A DNA stretch of 64,000 nucleotides, from assembly GCA_948474755.1 (NCBI GenBank), contig CAOLHI010001255.1:124001-188000 (forward strand). The letters run 5' to 3'. The notes beneath the pieces were generated by a model. The model did not search any database and had not been told where the DNA came from. It saw only the letters and a program-made list of their open reading frames with translations. The position numbers and the translations under genes are program-made. The DNA comes from Ctenosaura bakeri (Eukaryota > Chordata > Lepidosauria > Squamata > Iguanidae). Positions 1 to 11,194 of this stretch are shown one piece after another (within the stretch, counting starts at the first letter, position 1; the number at the start of each line of letters is the position of its first letter).

Positions 1-1552
1 CTGAAGTTGTATTGTACTGAGCCCTTCATTACCCCATCAAATGCCTAGAAGCCAACAAATTCCTGGGTGACAGCCGTGCATGAGAAGATACACAAGAAAG
101 ATTTCTCGCATGATTGTATCAAATGCACAGGCACAGTGACAACTGAGCATCTGAATCAATCCTTTCCTAGACTCTGAAACCAACAATTTTAACTTAGCTT
201 CATTTCTAGACTGTCTGAGAACTGGTTCATAACACACACACACACACACACACACTGAACATTTGGCTGGCTAAGGCATGAAGCAATGACTTCTATTTGT
301 GAATTCTGATAGCAATTCATATCACCTCTGGCAATCAATTCACATGTTTGGAATAATCAAACACTGGGTAATCAAATGAAGTTCTTTTATTTTTCAAATC
401 CTTGGAAGCTATTAATTCTCCACAAATGAAGGTGTCTAACCAGAATACAAACTTCTAATGCAGCAGCAATGTTAATTTTATAGCATCACAAGCATTTAAG
501 TATAGATTTACTTTACACTGAGTAAATATTATAAACCTATCTCTACTACCAATGAATTCCTACTCATTTCTCCAAGAATCATGATAGAGCAATTCAGCAG
601 AACTTTTTATCATTATTTCTAGTAGAAGCAGAAACAACATTTTATGCTTCAATGAAAGGACACATTTCAGATTCTTTCCTTCTGCAACTCCTTCTAGAAG
701 AAGTTGTTCACTTATCTATAATTTTCAAATCCACACTTAGCAACATAAAAGCACTTTTGTTTAGAAATCAAATTATGCCCTACTATATGTGTTATACATA
801 GGACTGGTTCTAAAACACATCTTAGCCTTTACAAAGTTTGAACATGCTAGGTGGTTTGTATTTTTAAATTTATGTTATCATTAAGAGCTACCACATTAGG
901 AAGAAAGCCAATTACACTCCTGCTGGAGAGGCTAGGGATAAAGTAGCATCTTTATTTATACAAATTAAAATCCAAAAACATTTATCTAATTATTCATGTG
1001 ACAGGCTAGGTAAATCAGAAATATGAAAAAAAAAATCATTGAAGCCATACAATGGCAGACAGGCTAGCATTGGAAGTTTTCCCTAACACAGGGCAGGACT
1101 CAGAGAAGCTGAAGCAGCTCAGATATAGTCTGTTTTGTCCCCCCCCCTTTTTTAATAGGGTGGGATGGTTATCCTACACGACACATTCATTACATTTTCA
1201 AAGTAAAGTAAAAAAGGAAATGTTCGCCCAAATATACATAGTATTAACTTCTCATTTCACAAAAAGGAAGTTTGCGATTTCCTTTAGCATTCTGGCTTTT
1301 CAATGTTCCCACCCAAAAAACCCAACAGATGCTCAGCAGTAGGAAAAAGCTAGCTATCACTGAAATATTTAACATAAAATATTAATAATGTATAGACATT
1401 CAATAATTATTAGTTCCTGAACTGCAAAGCATGTGTTTCCATGAGCAGATTGCCAGGTTAGGTAATATTGGGTTAGATGGACAAGTAGCCAGATCTGTTT
1501 TCAGGAAAGTTCCCATGACTCTCACAGTACAGCTCCCCATCAAATGGCAGAA
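1..1552. other. Gene-free AT-rich stretch
   Basis: No exon, RNA gene or clear repeat seen apart from a (CA)n microsatellite at about 232-255. Open frames here are short and lack coding character. Confidence 0.6.
232..255. repeat. (CA)n microsatellite
   Basis: About twelve uninterrupted CA units. Confidence 0.95.
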
Positions 1553-1624
1553 TCACAGGCATTACATTAGCAATTCACTGCTCAACATCTCATCAGCAGT
1601 GAATTGCTAGTGTAATGTCTGTGA
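1553..1624. repeat. 30-bp inverted repeat (short hairpin)
   Basis: Arms 1553-1582 and 1595-1624 are reverse complements with two mismatches and a 12-nt loop. The size and near-perfect pairing fit either a minimal MITE remnant or a precursor-microRNA-like hairpin. No protein frame runs through it. Confidence 0.8.
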
Positions 1625-2084
1625 CACTGCAACTGAACAGTACTATCCAATGTGGTCAATGTGTTCCTCTGAAAATGCACCAGAGGTTGTTAGACAACCA
1701 TATTTAGTACAGCCATGAAGTACTTTTAGGTTTTTGTAAGATCTGCACTTAAGAACCAAAAATATTTATCTGAAATGTTTAGTTCTAAATTTGCACAGCT
1801 ATAGACTTTTCTCCAGAAATGATAGGTTTAAAACAAATACATCCTGGCTGGTATCTATTAGTGACTCATGATTGTGTAAGTCCAACTTACACCATCATAA
1901 GCCATTTTTTGGTTGTTGAGGAAGTCAGAATTCTCCACTGACCTTGTGCAATGACAAAATCTTCCAAGACCACTTTTTAGCTAAAGGAGTCCCCTCTCCA
2001 TGACCGTATAGCAACTACGGAAGAACATAAGGCATCAGAGAAAAATCTGGCTATGTCTCAGTGCCCAGACACAGCAAAATGACA

Positions 2085-2200
2085 TCACAGAATCATAAAA
2101 TCTTAGAGGTGAGAAGGGCCACAAGAGTTCTCTAGTCCCTGCCAAGCAGAAATACAAAAGCCCTGAAAGATGCCCACTCAACATCTGTTTAAAGAACTAA
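2085..2200 (-). mobile_element. CR1-type LINE 3'-end fragment
   Basis: Read on the minus strand, this resembles the 3' untranslated end typical of amniote CR1 elements: the stretch around the notice that a value is small, a TCTAAGATTTTATGATTCTG-like end on the minus strand, and an upstream segment like that in the better preserved copy at 12385-12866. Short, old and heavily diverged. Confidence 0.45.
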
Positions 2201-2209
2201 GGACCAGAA

Positions 2210-5200
2210 TATGCCTAGAGGTCTCAGCAGATGGTGTCATTGTTCTGTGTCTGGCTATAGGAAATTACCCAGATGCTTCTCCAATGTCCCTTACTCTCCA
2301 CCAGTCATTATACAGCCATGGAGATGGGGCTCCTGCAGCCACACAAAAGGCTTGGGCTTGAATCAGTCTGCATTCTCTACACATTAAGCATGCTCAGTTG
2401 GGTTGGCACTGTATATTTTTGTCCTTAGGGTTTTTTTTCTTTCTAAATTTTGTTTGTGCTTCTGAAAACTTTGGGGTTACTCTCGCATATGGATGGATGG
2501 ATGCAGTGATTTTAGCTACATAAGGACTGGCCCTTGGAGAGTGAGCTCACCATGGGCAAATATAATTGTTTTCAATTGCTTGTCTGCTGACAACAAATGG
2601 ACTACATATGGATGTCAAAATTTAGGCTTAATAAGCCAAAGTATTAATCAGTTTCATGCACCTGTACACAGGTGGGTTTTCCTTCCTTTGCATGAAAAGG
2701 GAATCGAACCTGTAAGCTGCATCTGAACTGGGGAACTATGGTTAATGGGCTCCAAACATTCACAGTTTAAACTCGTTTCCCAATCTTTATTTAGTTGGAA
2801 GCCATTAACCATAACTTCCTTGTTCAGACATCACTGAACGAGCAGGTTCCAGATATGTTTTCCCACTCAGAGGAGAAAAATCATTTGTATACAAGTACAT
2901 ATTTGTTCAAATTTCTTCTTGATAAGAAGGGACCTGGTTGTCCATGTATAGGTCAAATCTTATTGTTAGTCTTAATTAAATAAATACAATTTACATAAAT
3001 GCTGATTTACTGAGTTCTCATTTATTCAGTTGATCCGTTCTAGCTGGGATTAATATTCGGGTTTAGATTACGCCCACCAGCTTGAAATTCAAAATATCTG
3101 GCCCAACACCATTTCAGACTTAAAAAGAAACCACAGCATCCTCCAACAAACTACAGTGAACTTGGAGTTGTACGCTTAAGATTTTAAATCAAGCACAATT
3201 TCCTGCTTTGATTAAATGTACAGAACAATAATTTAACTCTAGCCAGTGTGCAAGATGGGATAAGAAATAATGTTTTCTTCCTGGATTGTTCTCACTAAAT
3301 AATCCATAGTTTTCAGTTTAGTCACTGTGGGGAAATGCTATTTAGTGTAATCTTTTGTTTTAATCTGGGCCTTCAACAAATCACCTTTAAAAGATATCTA
3401 TTTATTTCCGACAGCTATAATTTAAAAAAAAAAAGCTTTAATACATTATGTGCTGTCCTAGGGAAAAAAAAGACTGCTTCATCATTTCCTTGGAATACAT
3501 TTTTGTGACACAAAATGAGTCATCTGCTTTATCATAACTTGGTTATAGTTTAGATCCATACTAGGAAGTTCACTGTCTTTTTTTAAAAAATGGGCTGAGA
3601 GAAGGGATGCAGAGTCGCCTCGTCTGACAAACCTGAATGCTTCCTTCCTTCTCCATGGTCTTGCCTTTCCACAGAAGAGCAGGGAAGGGAGGAAGAAGAG
3701 GCTAAGGGCTGGGAAACAGAGACAGAATAGTGGAAGAAAAGATGTAGATAGGAGGAATAATAGGTAGAAGGGGGAAAATAGTGGTTGTGGAATGGTAGAC
3801 TGCTCTCTTCAGCATCTATGCAGAAAGAAGGCAGGCACTGGACTGGTGAATCAAGGGATTGACCTCCCATTAGTAGAGAGGAGTCACCCCCCCCCAGGAG
3901 CCTGACCTTTGGAGTGAATGGGAGGGACAACCTACTACAGGATGTCCTCTGCCCACTACAAGAGAAACTATCTACTTGCTTATCGTCACTTCAGAACAAC
4001 AAATTTATTCATTCTTTTTTCTAGACACTTCACCTGCAATCAATCACAGAAAGGTTCTGTATCAAACTGTAAAAGACATCACAACTTTTTGAGTTCAAGC
4101 CATTTTTCGGGGGAGGGTTCACACACTCCCTCTAACGTAAGGGTAAAAATCATGTGGCATGCAATCCATAATAAAGTAGACAACATCTAATTAACCAGTT
4201 TCTCATTTTGTCTGAACCATCATTAGCAGCTTCAGAACAAGCCAGGATATTAAACCAACCTCAAACTATAGTTTAATACTGGGATTCTTCCAAAGTTGAT
4301 AGCCCTAGATTTTTATTTCACACTGTTAATTAGAAACTTCCTGGTTGAGGGAGGACTGAAGGAACTACATGCTTCTCAGTAAACTGAAATATCAACATCT
4401 GAACACTATATTCAAGCCAATTCTACTAAATTTCTCCCTATTTCATGCTGTTAAATCTGAAACAAAGGTGGGTCAACTATCATTCACATGCCAATGCAAT
4501 AAAACATGCTACTAAGTAGCCAAGGAATGTAAACAGAAGTTCCAGTTTCAAATCCCACTCCACTTATCAACCCACAATGCAGCATCAGAGAAGCCAATTA
4601 TCTCTCGGTCTCAGTTATTCATCCAAACTAATTAAAAAGAATGGATGCAGGCCACATCTCAATGAGGACACTGGCAAAATTCCCCCGTTATTTCAATGAA
4701 GCTGAATTGCTCCTCCTATGTGTTTAATGCTTACAAATTTTCTTGGCAAATATTTGAGGAAGTAGACAATACTATACTTCTTATCTCTGACCTACATCCT
4801 ATTGGTAGCCCCACGTAGGGTAGACCTATTAAATCAATGGGAGATACATTTGTGTTGATATACTGTTCAATAATTGATTAAATGGATCTACTCTAGTTCA
4901 AACTAACTAATAGGATTCAGGCCTTTGTTTTTTAACCCAGTAAGCAGTTTATAAAAATGTGGTGAGGAAGGGCAAATTAAAATTAAACTGTAATAAATTT
5001 ATTAACTGGACTAGGTTTAAGATTATACTGTATGCAAATCATCTTTCAATGACTCACTTATTTTCTTTAAAAAAATAAATATTAAACTGAGGTAGAAAAG
5101 AATCAGTGACTTTTGTACAGTAATCATCACATGATCTGAATCTGCAATCATTATCTTTGCTCATGTTCCTCATACTGAAGCCATAATTTATATAATAAAT

Positions 5201-6700
5201 TTGAAAAGGATGTTGAGTTTTAAAATTTGTTCATGAAAAGAGATACTTGTCTATGAAAGACAAATCTCTGAAACCTTCATCTTCTAGGCTGAGGTCCACA
5301 ATGTCATATCTACCTTGCCTCCTTCCAATTTTTATTTTTTAGAACTAAATGCCATAATTTTTGGGGGGGTTGGAAAAGGAGTAGTAAGTGTGCTTGCATG
5401 ATGGATAAATGGAGTGCAAATTTGCATGGACGGTGGGTTGTGCTGACCATGTGCATATGACAAAGAGATAGAGTACAGTAGTGATCCAGAAGGCATGTGG
5501 GGTAGGGCCTGATCAAGAAATAAGTGTTTATTGTGTGTTTGCAATGTGGGCTGTGTAGTTCTTGTGTGTGATCTTCTACTTAGGGTAATGTATTTGTTGG
5601 AATCACTTTAACTGAGCTGTGATTTGGAGAAAAAATTGCCTCATCTTTCAGTGAAATGAGTAGTCTGATTGGGTGAAACAGCTGATTCAAAAGAGTAATT
5701 ACATATTCTGTGGCCCAGACACGACCTCTTGTATTCATTTTTTGAGTAAATTGTCTTAGCCATTTCAGTTTGCATTTCTGCAAAATTGGTGTTCTTTAAC
5801 TGGATAGAAAGACTGTAGCTACCATTTTGCTTATGGGCAGCCCATCCTCATTTGCAGCCATTTTGTGATAATGCCCGTGATCTCAATATTCCAAATATGC
5901 ACACCATTTAAAACAAACAAACAAAAGGAAATCCTTACTTTAACGTTTCAAAGATCTCTATCCTACATGATTTGCATACTGAGTAGCATGACTTTATGAG
6001 TATAAATAGGTTAATAGGCAAGTTAAACACAAACATCTAAATATAAAGGATATCCCATAAAATCTGGTTTCCTCAAATGCACTGACAAGGACCAAATATA
6101 ACAATGTGACTTAGTATTACAACAACAAGCAAACAAAAGCTAAGACTTCTATGCATCCTCTTCCTTGTGCATGGGAACTAGAAACCTCCAGTCATGGTGT
6201 AACAAATATAACAAATATCCATAGCCTGCTGTTCCATCCAAACCCAAACTACAATTTGCAAAAAGTGCCATTTGCTTGTAAAACTGGATCCACTTCCAGT
6301 TTACACTCTTGGGTTGCAAGCAAAAATGGTTTCTGATAACCACCCTTTAGACATGGAAATGGTAGTAAACTGCAGTTTGCAAATAAACTAGGATGACATG
6401 TTCCCAGTCAATGCACATTAGGCTATGGTTTGGTCTTATTGCTGAATAAAGCCACACTATTCTGGCCCGCGCAAAATCCAAACATGTTGTCAGAAGGAAG
6501 GATAGAAATAATCATATTGCACAGTTGTAAGAAGAAAATAATCAGGACCTATATACAGCATATTTACCAGGAGATCTGAAGGTGAAGAATCTATCATATC
6601 ATAAGCTCAGCTGGTCTTATTCTAGCAGGGTAGAAATGAGAGGAAGACTGTTTCCTCTTTTCATTTACAAGCTCCCTTCCACCAACTCCAGTGAAAGAGA
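2210..6700. other. Gene-free stretch, no structure recognised
   Basis: AT-rich sequence with short A and T homopolymers (for example about 3421-3434). The 115-codon minus-strand open frame at 3583-3930 shows no domain, no plausible splice borders and no compositional sign of coding. Nothing else supportable. Confidence 0.55.
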
Positions 6701-6701
6701 A

Positions 6702-6877
6702 TTACTGTATTTGCTGGCATACAAGACCCACTCTTCCCCCCAAAAAATACTGTTTGAAAATAGGGTGCGTCTTATAAGCCAGTGTGTCTTACACGCCGGC
6801 AAATATTATTTGCTTGTGTATAAATGAAGTGCATCTTATACACGAATGTGTCTTATACACCTGCAAATATGGGTAAT
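6702..6877. mobile_element. Old TIR DNA-transposon fragment
   Basis: The ends are imperfect inverted repeats (left TACTGTATTTGCTGGCAT; right end reads GCAAATATGGG before GTAA). The interior repeats the phrase CTTATA-CAC/GCC several times. This resembles widespread vertebrate elements with 'gcgtataagac' termini. No target duplication is clear. Confidence 0.5.
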
Positions 6878-6879
6878 CA

Positions 6880-8288
6880 ACACATCTAGATGGATTAAAC
6901 TTTTGTTATAACATTCTTTATACCTCCAGGAATGACATAGGTTTTCTGCTAGTTTAGGGATAAGAAGGGGAACAGGAAACCTGGGATCCTTTAGATCAAA
7001 ACCTTCTCCAGTCCTCTTCCCACATGGTGTCTCCTTCTTGCCTCTTCTGACGTCAATTCTCCAGTGTCAGCAAGACAAGTCTCACAGAGGTTTCCACAGT
7101 AGCTAGCAGGAGTTTTCTGTGGTAAGATCTCCCACTCTAGGAAAACATTTCTCCCCCAAGTTCAGAAAGGGAGGTCCAAGAAAACTGACAGCCCTGAGAC
7201 ACCATCTAAGATATCACTGGATTGGTGCCTTAGAGACATAATAGAATGTCAGGTAAGATTCACCAAGCCAGGAAACAAAAGTTTTAAGATACAATTCATC
7301 AACTAAAGAATGAGAAGATTATATAAGTAAAGAACACAAGGCTCAGGGTCAACCAGTGAAGTTCATGGCTGTATAGAGACCTGAACCTGGCAAGCTAAAG
7401 AAGCAGTCTGGATGTCCTCATTTTTCACCTGCCTGCGACCACTGTTGTGAATCCCAGTACTATCTACATGAACGTGGCCTTCCCAGGGAGCTTGGTTGTT
7501 CTGCCAGTCATTTACATCAACAACTAACAGCCTGCCGGTTGATGGAAGTATGTCACTCACACTTTTTTGTTTTTATTTAAACTTTCTCAGTTTTAGTTTT
7601 AATAACTATAAGCCATTTTGATGAGGCAGATGTGCTTGGAACAATGAATGTTTAGATCACAGCGCTTAGTCTAAAATAAAAACAATAAGCTGTCTTGTAA
7701 GACTAACACATATTATGACATAAGCTTCCAAAGACCATAGCTCAGTTCCCCCATGAACGTCAAGTGTTACCATCATCAGGTTATTATGTAAATCAGCATC
7801 AGGACAATATTTCTAACAGTAGCTGTGCAAGGTAGAAGACACAGAGGCAAGCTTGAGTGGAAGAATTTTTTGCTCAGCCATCAAACTTCTCTTAGCATAT
7901 AGCTACTTCCCAAGAGCACTGTGTGGTTAACAGTCTGAGCCCTTTAGTTAAGGTAAGCAAAGGTGTCAGAGAAAAAGCAAACCAAATGGCAAACTATTAG
8001 TAGCAAAAATGTTTCTGAGACATTGTATGTGGGCGGAGTAGTCTTGACACAAAGAGGGAAACTATGGAAAGTCCCTATAAGGGCATGTTAAAGATACAAA
8101 AGTATTCATAAACGTAATAATAAATGAGAAACTGTTATCACAGAATGAACTGCCTTGAGTTCCCAAGTGAGAAAAAAGTAGCATATAAATAAATACAGTA
8201 ACAATAAGAGAAATACAGACATCTCGTATGCACGAAATAACATACAAAAGCATCCTGAGATGATAGTTGCATGCAAACTCAGAAACAA
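6880..8288. other. Gene-free stretch with one doubtful open frame
   Basis: The minus-strand open frame 7363-7560 (65 codons) has a protein-like composition (VVDVNDW, HVHVDSTG) but no pyrimidine tract ahead of it and no convincing donor. At 7682-7745 there is a fragment of an amniote SINE-like repeat whose motif recurs near 29950. No other feature is seen. Confidence 0.4.
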
Positions 8289-8289
8289 T

Positions 8290-8465
8290 CTTCAACTCCC
8301 AGAGACCTTGACCTGAATCCCCACATAGCCATGGAAAGCCACTGGGTGGCTCTGGATAAGTCACACCCTTTCAGCCTCAGAAGAAAACAATGGCAAACTC
8401 CCTTTGAACAAATCTTGCCCAAATCCTGCCTTGCGACAGGGCTTGAAGGCACACAACAATTTCAC
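8290..8465 (+). mobile_element. Sauria-type tRNA-derived SINE (5'-truncated)
   Basis: It carries the middle and tail of the tRNA-derived SINE found repeatedly in this window: a degenerate B-box region, the GCCATGGAAA.CCACTGGGTG block, and the tail GGCACACAACAA. Non-coding and old. Confidence 0.75.
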
Positions 8466-8570
8466 TAGCTGAAAGATGGTTACTTGGGATGTAAGCAAAC
8501 TTTGGGTTGGGTTGCATGATTTCCAATCCTAAACATACTCACCTGAAAGTAATTCCTAGCAAAGTTAATA

Positions 8571-8712
8571 AGTACCTTAGAATCATAGGATCAGGATGCC
8601 AAACTGCAGGCCTATGCAAATATACAGCCCCTGTCCACAGATATTTAAACAGGAGCTGTATATTTGCATAGGCCTGCAGTTTGGCATCCTGATCCTATGA
8701 TTCTAAGGTACT
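8571..8712. repeat. 64-bp near-perfect inverted repeat (long hairpin)
   Basis: Left arm 8571-8634 and right arm 8649-8712 are reverse complements with a single mismatch; the loop is 14 nt (8635-8648). The whole 142-bp unit starts AGTACC and ends GGTACT. It could be a MITE that is all terminal repeat, or a long hairpin precursor. No similarity to the other MITE families in the window was noticed. Confidence 0.9.
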
Positions 8713-8770
8713 CATTAATTAATATTAATATTTACTAATCTGTAAGTTCAGTTCTGTTTAATAGAGCATC

Positions 8771-9052
8771 GTTGTTGTTGTGTGCCTTCAGGTCGTTTCT
8801 GCCTTATGGTGACCCTACGGTGAACCTAGGTGTATAGAAATGTTTCGAAATACATGCTATTTGTAAGTTGTTCCCCGGCTCGATCCATATGGAGAGGTGG
8901 GATACAAATAAATAAATAAATAAAAAATAAAAAACCTATCACAGGGTTTTCTGGGGCTGAGAGTGTGGGACACACCCAAGGTCAGACAGTAGGTTTCCAG
9001 GGGGAACCAAATCCTGGTCTCCAGCCTCAAGGTCCAGAGCTCCACCACCAAC
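8771..9052 (-). mobile_element. Sauria-type SINE interrupted by a nested insertion
   Basis: On the minus strand this is a tRNA-derived SINE: head around 9052, tail GAAGGCACACAACAACAAC near 8771. The copy is split at 8829-8932 by an inserted LINE-tail-like piece; the sequence AACCTA occurs on both sides of the insert (8823-8828 and 8933-8938). Confidence 0.8.
8829..8932 (+). mobile_element. LINE 3'-tail retro-insertion nested in a SINE
   Basis: About 104 bp ending in GGAGAGGTGGGATACAAATAAA followed by an A-rich AATAAATAAA run. It is flanked by the 6-bp repeat AACCTA, consistent with target-primed insertion. The same tail occurs at 11700-11800. Confidence 0.6.
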
Positions 9053-9061
9053 AGCGCTTAC

Positions 9062-9235
9062 TGCCAGGAAAACGCACAATAGATCGCAGTCTCTGCTGGA
9101 AAGGGCAATGAAGTAGTCAAAGGCTACTTGCAAGTCAGGCGGCTGCATCCCATACTTAAGCTGGACAAGAGTCCTCTGGGGAAATGACAGGGCAAGCATT
9201 TCCTGTCCATTCTTCCAGAGAGTGCCATGCTCTGC
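9062..9235 (-). other. Weak candidate exon
   Basis: Minus-strand open frame reading EMLALSFPQRTLVQLKYG and onward, followed by a GTAAGC donor-like sequence. Its phase would fit after the CAG of the candidate first exon at 10100-10108. Against it: no pyrimidine tract at any acceptor candidate, and I recognise no family. Recorded as a possibility only. Confidence 0.15.
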
Positions 9236-9860
9236 TTTCCCATTCTCTTTCCGCTAGGCTACCATTAACTCCCATGAACTTACAAGCAGCATGAAGTTAC
9301 CATGGGTGGGGGGAAAGAAAAACGATGGCCTCCTGGAACAACTATCCTGGCCTTTCTCCCATCCTGGCCTTTCTCTCTCCCCCTTCCAAACACACACTCT
9401 GGTAACAAACCTCACCCCCTGCTACCATATTTAGAGCGGCTTGCAGCCTCTCGACCTATGGAAACTCTGCCACCATGAATCAGCCTCCTCGGCTGCCCAC
9501 AAGGGCTGCCTCCCCAGAACGCACAATAAAAATGCCATTTAAGCAGGTGGGAAGGGAAGGGGAGAGGCCGGGATGGTTCCCATTAAAGCTCCCAACACGA
9601 GAGCGGTTTCTTCACGCGGAAGGGCCCCAGTCACCCCCTTCCCCGAGCCACGCCTTTGGGGCTGGAGGGTGCCTGAGAAAGGGCAGAAACACCGCGCTCC
9701 TTCCTCCCTGAGGAAGAGGAAGCCGAGAAGAGCGGCGGGGGTCTTTCCTTTCGCCCCCGGACCTCCCTCCCGCTCACTGAAACACACACAGTGCCCCGAA
9801 ACCGGGGGAGACCTGAAACAAAAGGTTGGAACGCCGGCGAGACGCCCTGACACACACTGT

Positions 9861-10040
9861 GGCCATTTCCGCACGGGATTGTTATAGCGGTATGATTCCA
9901 CTTTCAACCTCCTCTGGAATCCTGAGGTTTGCAGTTTCGGGAGGGGCCGGACGGCCCCTCCCGAAACTGCAAACCTCAGGATTCCAGAGGAGGTTGAAAG
10001 TGGAATCATAGCGCTATAACAGTCTCGTGTGGAAACGGCC
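9861..10040. mobile_element. Palindromic MITE (copy A, near-perfect foldback)
   Basis: 180 bp with ends GGCCATTTCCGCAC and GTGTGGAAACGGCC. Nearly the whole unit is one inverted repeat; the two arms meet at GAGGGGCCGGACGGCCCCTC. Arms contain the family core GATTCCACTTTCAACCTCCT. It lies about 60 bp from the candidate donor at 10099, inside the CpG island. No consistent target-site duplication is visible. Confidence 0.85.
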
Positions 10041-10099
10041 ACACAGTCACACCGCCCAGGGCGAACTCGGGAGCCCCTTCCCGCTCCCCTCAGCCGTAC

Positions 10100-10108
10100 C
10101 TGGGCCAT
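10100..10108 (-). CDS. Candidate first coding exon (M-A-Q, then splice donor)
   Basis: On the minus strand, GCCGCCATGG gives a near-ideal Kozak start. After three codons (ATG GCC CAG) comes GTACGG, a plausible splice donor, so this could be the first coding exon of a gene running left with its 5' UTR in the CpG island. The same CCATGG palindrome also supplies a plus-strand ATG at 10107 opening MAAALLRR, which resembles a mitochondrial presequence, so direction is unresolved. I cannot name the gene and found no convincing second exon in 1-9400. Confidence 0.35.
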
Positions 10109-10722
10109 GGCGGCGGCTCTTCTAAGACGCTCCCCCCTCCTCCCGGGCTCTGAGGCGAAGTCTGTCGTGGGGCGAACCCCACTTTTTCCCCCTCCTGTTG
10201 CTCTTCGGCTCCTTTTCTCTCAGGAGGTCCCGGCTTCTGCTTCTGGGGCGACGCCTCGGGGGTGGCGGCGGGCAGGGAGGGTCCTTCCTTCGCTTGGCCG
10301 CCCAGCCGCTCCTTCCACCGTATGGCAGGGCCCGGAGAGAGAGAGAGAGAGAGAAAGAAAGAAAGAAAGAGGCAAGAGGCGGCCGGGCCCTGCTCCGCTC
10401 TCGCCGCGGCTCCCTCACCGCCTCCGGAAGCGCATTCCTCGCTGCTGCCGTCAGGCTCGGGGCGGAGCGTGGAGGGCGCGGAATTGGGCCCTCTGGCGGG
10501 GGAGCAGAGCGGGGTTTTCCCTCCACGCCCTTGGAAGAGAGGAGCGGCGGCTTGTGGAAGAAGCCTTCCCTCCAGAAAGCAGGCTGTTTAACGCCAGACG
10601 CCTGTTTTCGGGAAAGTTAGGCCTCACAAACTCGGTGTTGCTACTCTAAAGGAATATCCCATTTTATCCGTCCCTCACGTTGGCCAGCCGAGCTCGTCAT
10701 AAATTATCGCTTGTTGTTCAAA

Positions 10723-10902
10723 GGCCATTTCCGCACTAGCCTGTTATAGCGCGATGATTCCACTTTGAACGTCCTCTGGAATCCTGGGGTTTGCGGTTTC
10801 GGGAGGGGCCCGCCGGCCCTTCCCGAAACCGCAAACCCCAGGATTCCAGAGGACGTTCAAAGTGGAATCATCGCGCTATAACAGGCTAGTGCGGAAATGG
10901 CC
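10723..10902. mobile_element. Palindromic MITE (copy B, near-perfect foldback)
   Basis: 180 bp, ends GGCCATTTCCGCACTAG and its reverse complement. The arms are almost identical in reverse complement over their full length and meet at GGGCCCGCCGGCCC. Same family as copy A; exactly the same length, and CpG-rich. It marks the right edge of the CpG island. Confidence 0.9.
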
Positions 10903-11006
10903 GAAGTCTCGCCAAAGTCAGTGGCCTTTACTCCGAAGTTTAGGGTCCTACACGAATTCTCTCCGTCATCCAGCCCCGAATTAAGGCGATACACGGCTCA
11001 GATGAA

Positions 11007-11193
11007 GGCCATTTCTGCACTAGACTGTTATAGCGCTATTATTCCACTTTCACCGTCCTATGGAATCTTGGGGTTTAGGGAGGGGCATTGAGAATTCAAG
11101 GCCAGAGAGCTCTTTGGCCTCAGTAAACTACAAACCCCAGAATTCCACAGGAGGTTGAATGTGGCTCTATAACCATCTAGTGCGGAAAGGGCC
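11007..11193. mobile_element. Palindromic MITE (copy C, diverged)
   Basis: Ends GGCCATTTCTGCACTAGA and TCTAGTGCGGAAAGGGCC. Core TTATAGCGCTATTATTCCAC present on the left arm; the right arm is decayed around 11155-11175. The interior carries the family spacer GGCCTCAGTAAACTACAAAC, which is missing from copies A and B. Confidence 0.85.
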
Positions 11194-11194
11194 A

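Larger units (their letters stand above)
9400..10700. promoter_or_regulatory. CpG-rich promoter-like island
   Basis: A GC- and CpG-rich block of about 1.3 kb in otherwise AT-rich sequence, with (GA)n/(GAAA)n tracts at about 10337-10370. It has the appearance of a vertebrate CpG-island promoter. Reading frames are open on both strands mainly because of high GC, so they are poor evidence of protein. Two palindromic MITEs lie in it or at its edge (9861-10040, 10723-10902). Confidence 0.65.

Noticed and set aside
9539..10649. Long open frames on both strands of the CpG island as proteins
   Set aside because: Openness follows from high GC and from a palindromic MITE; the reading frames run through non-coding repeat.
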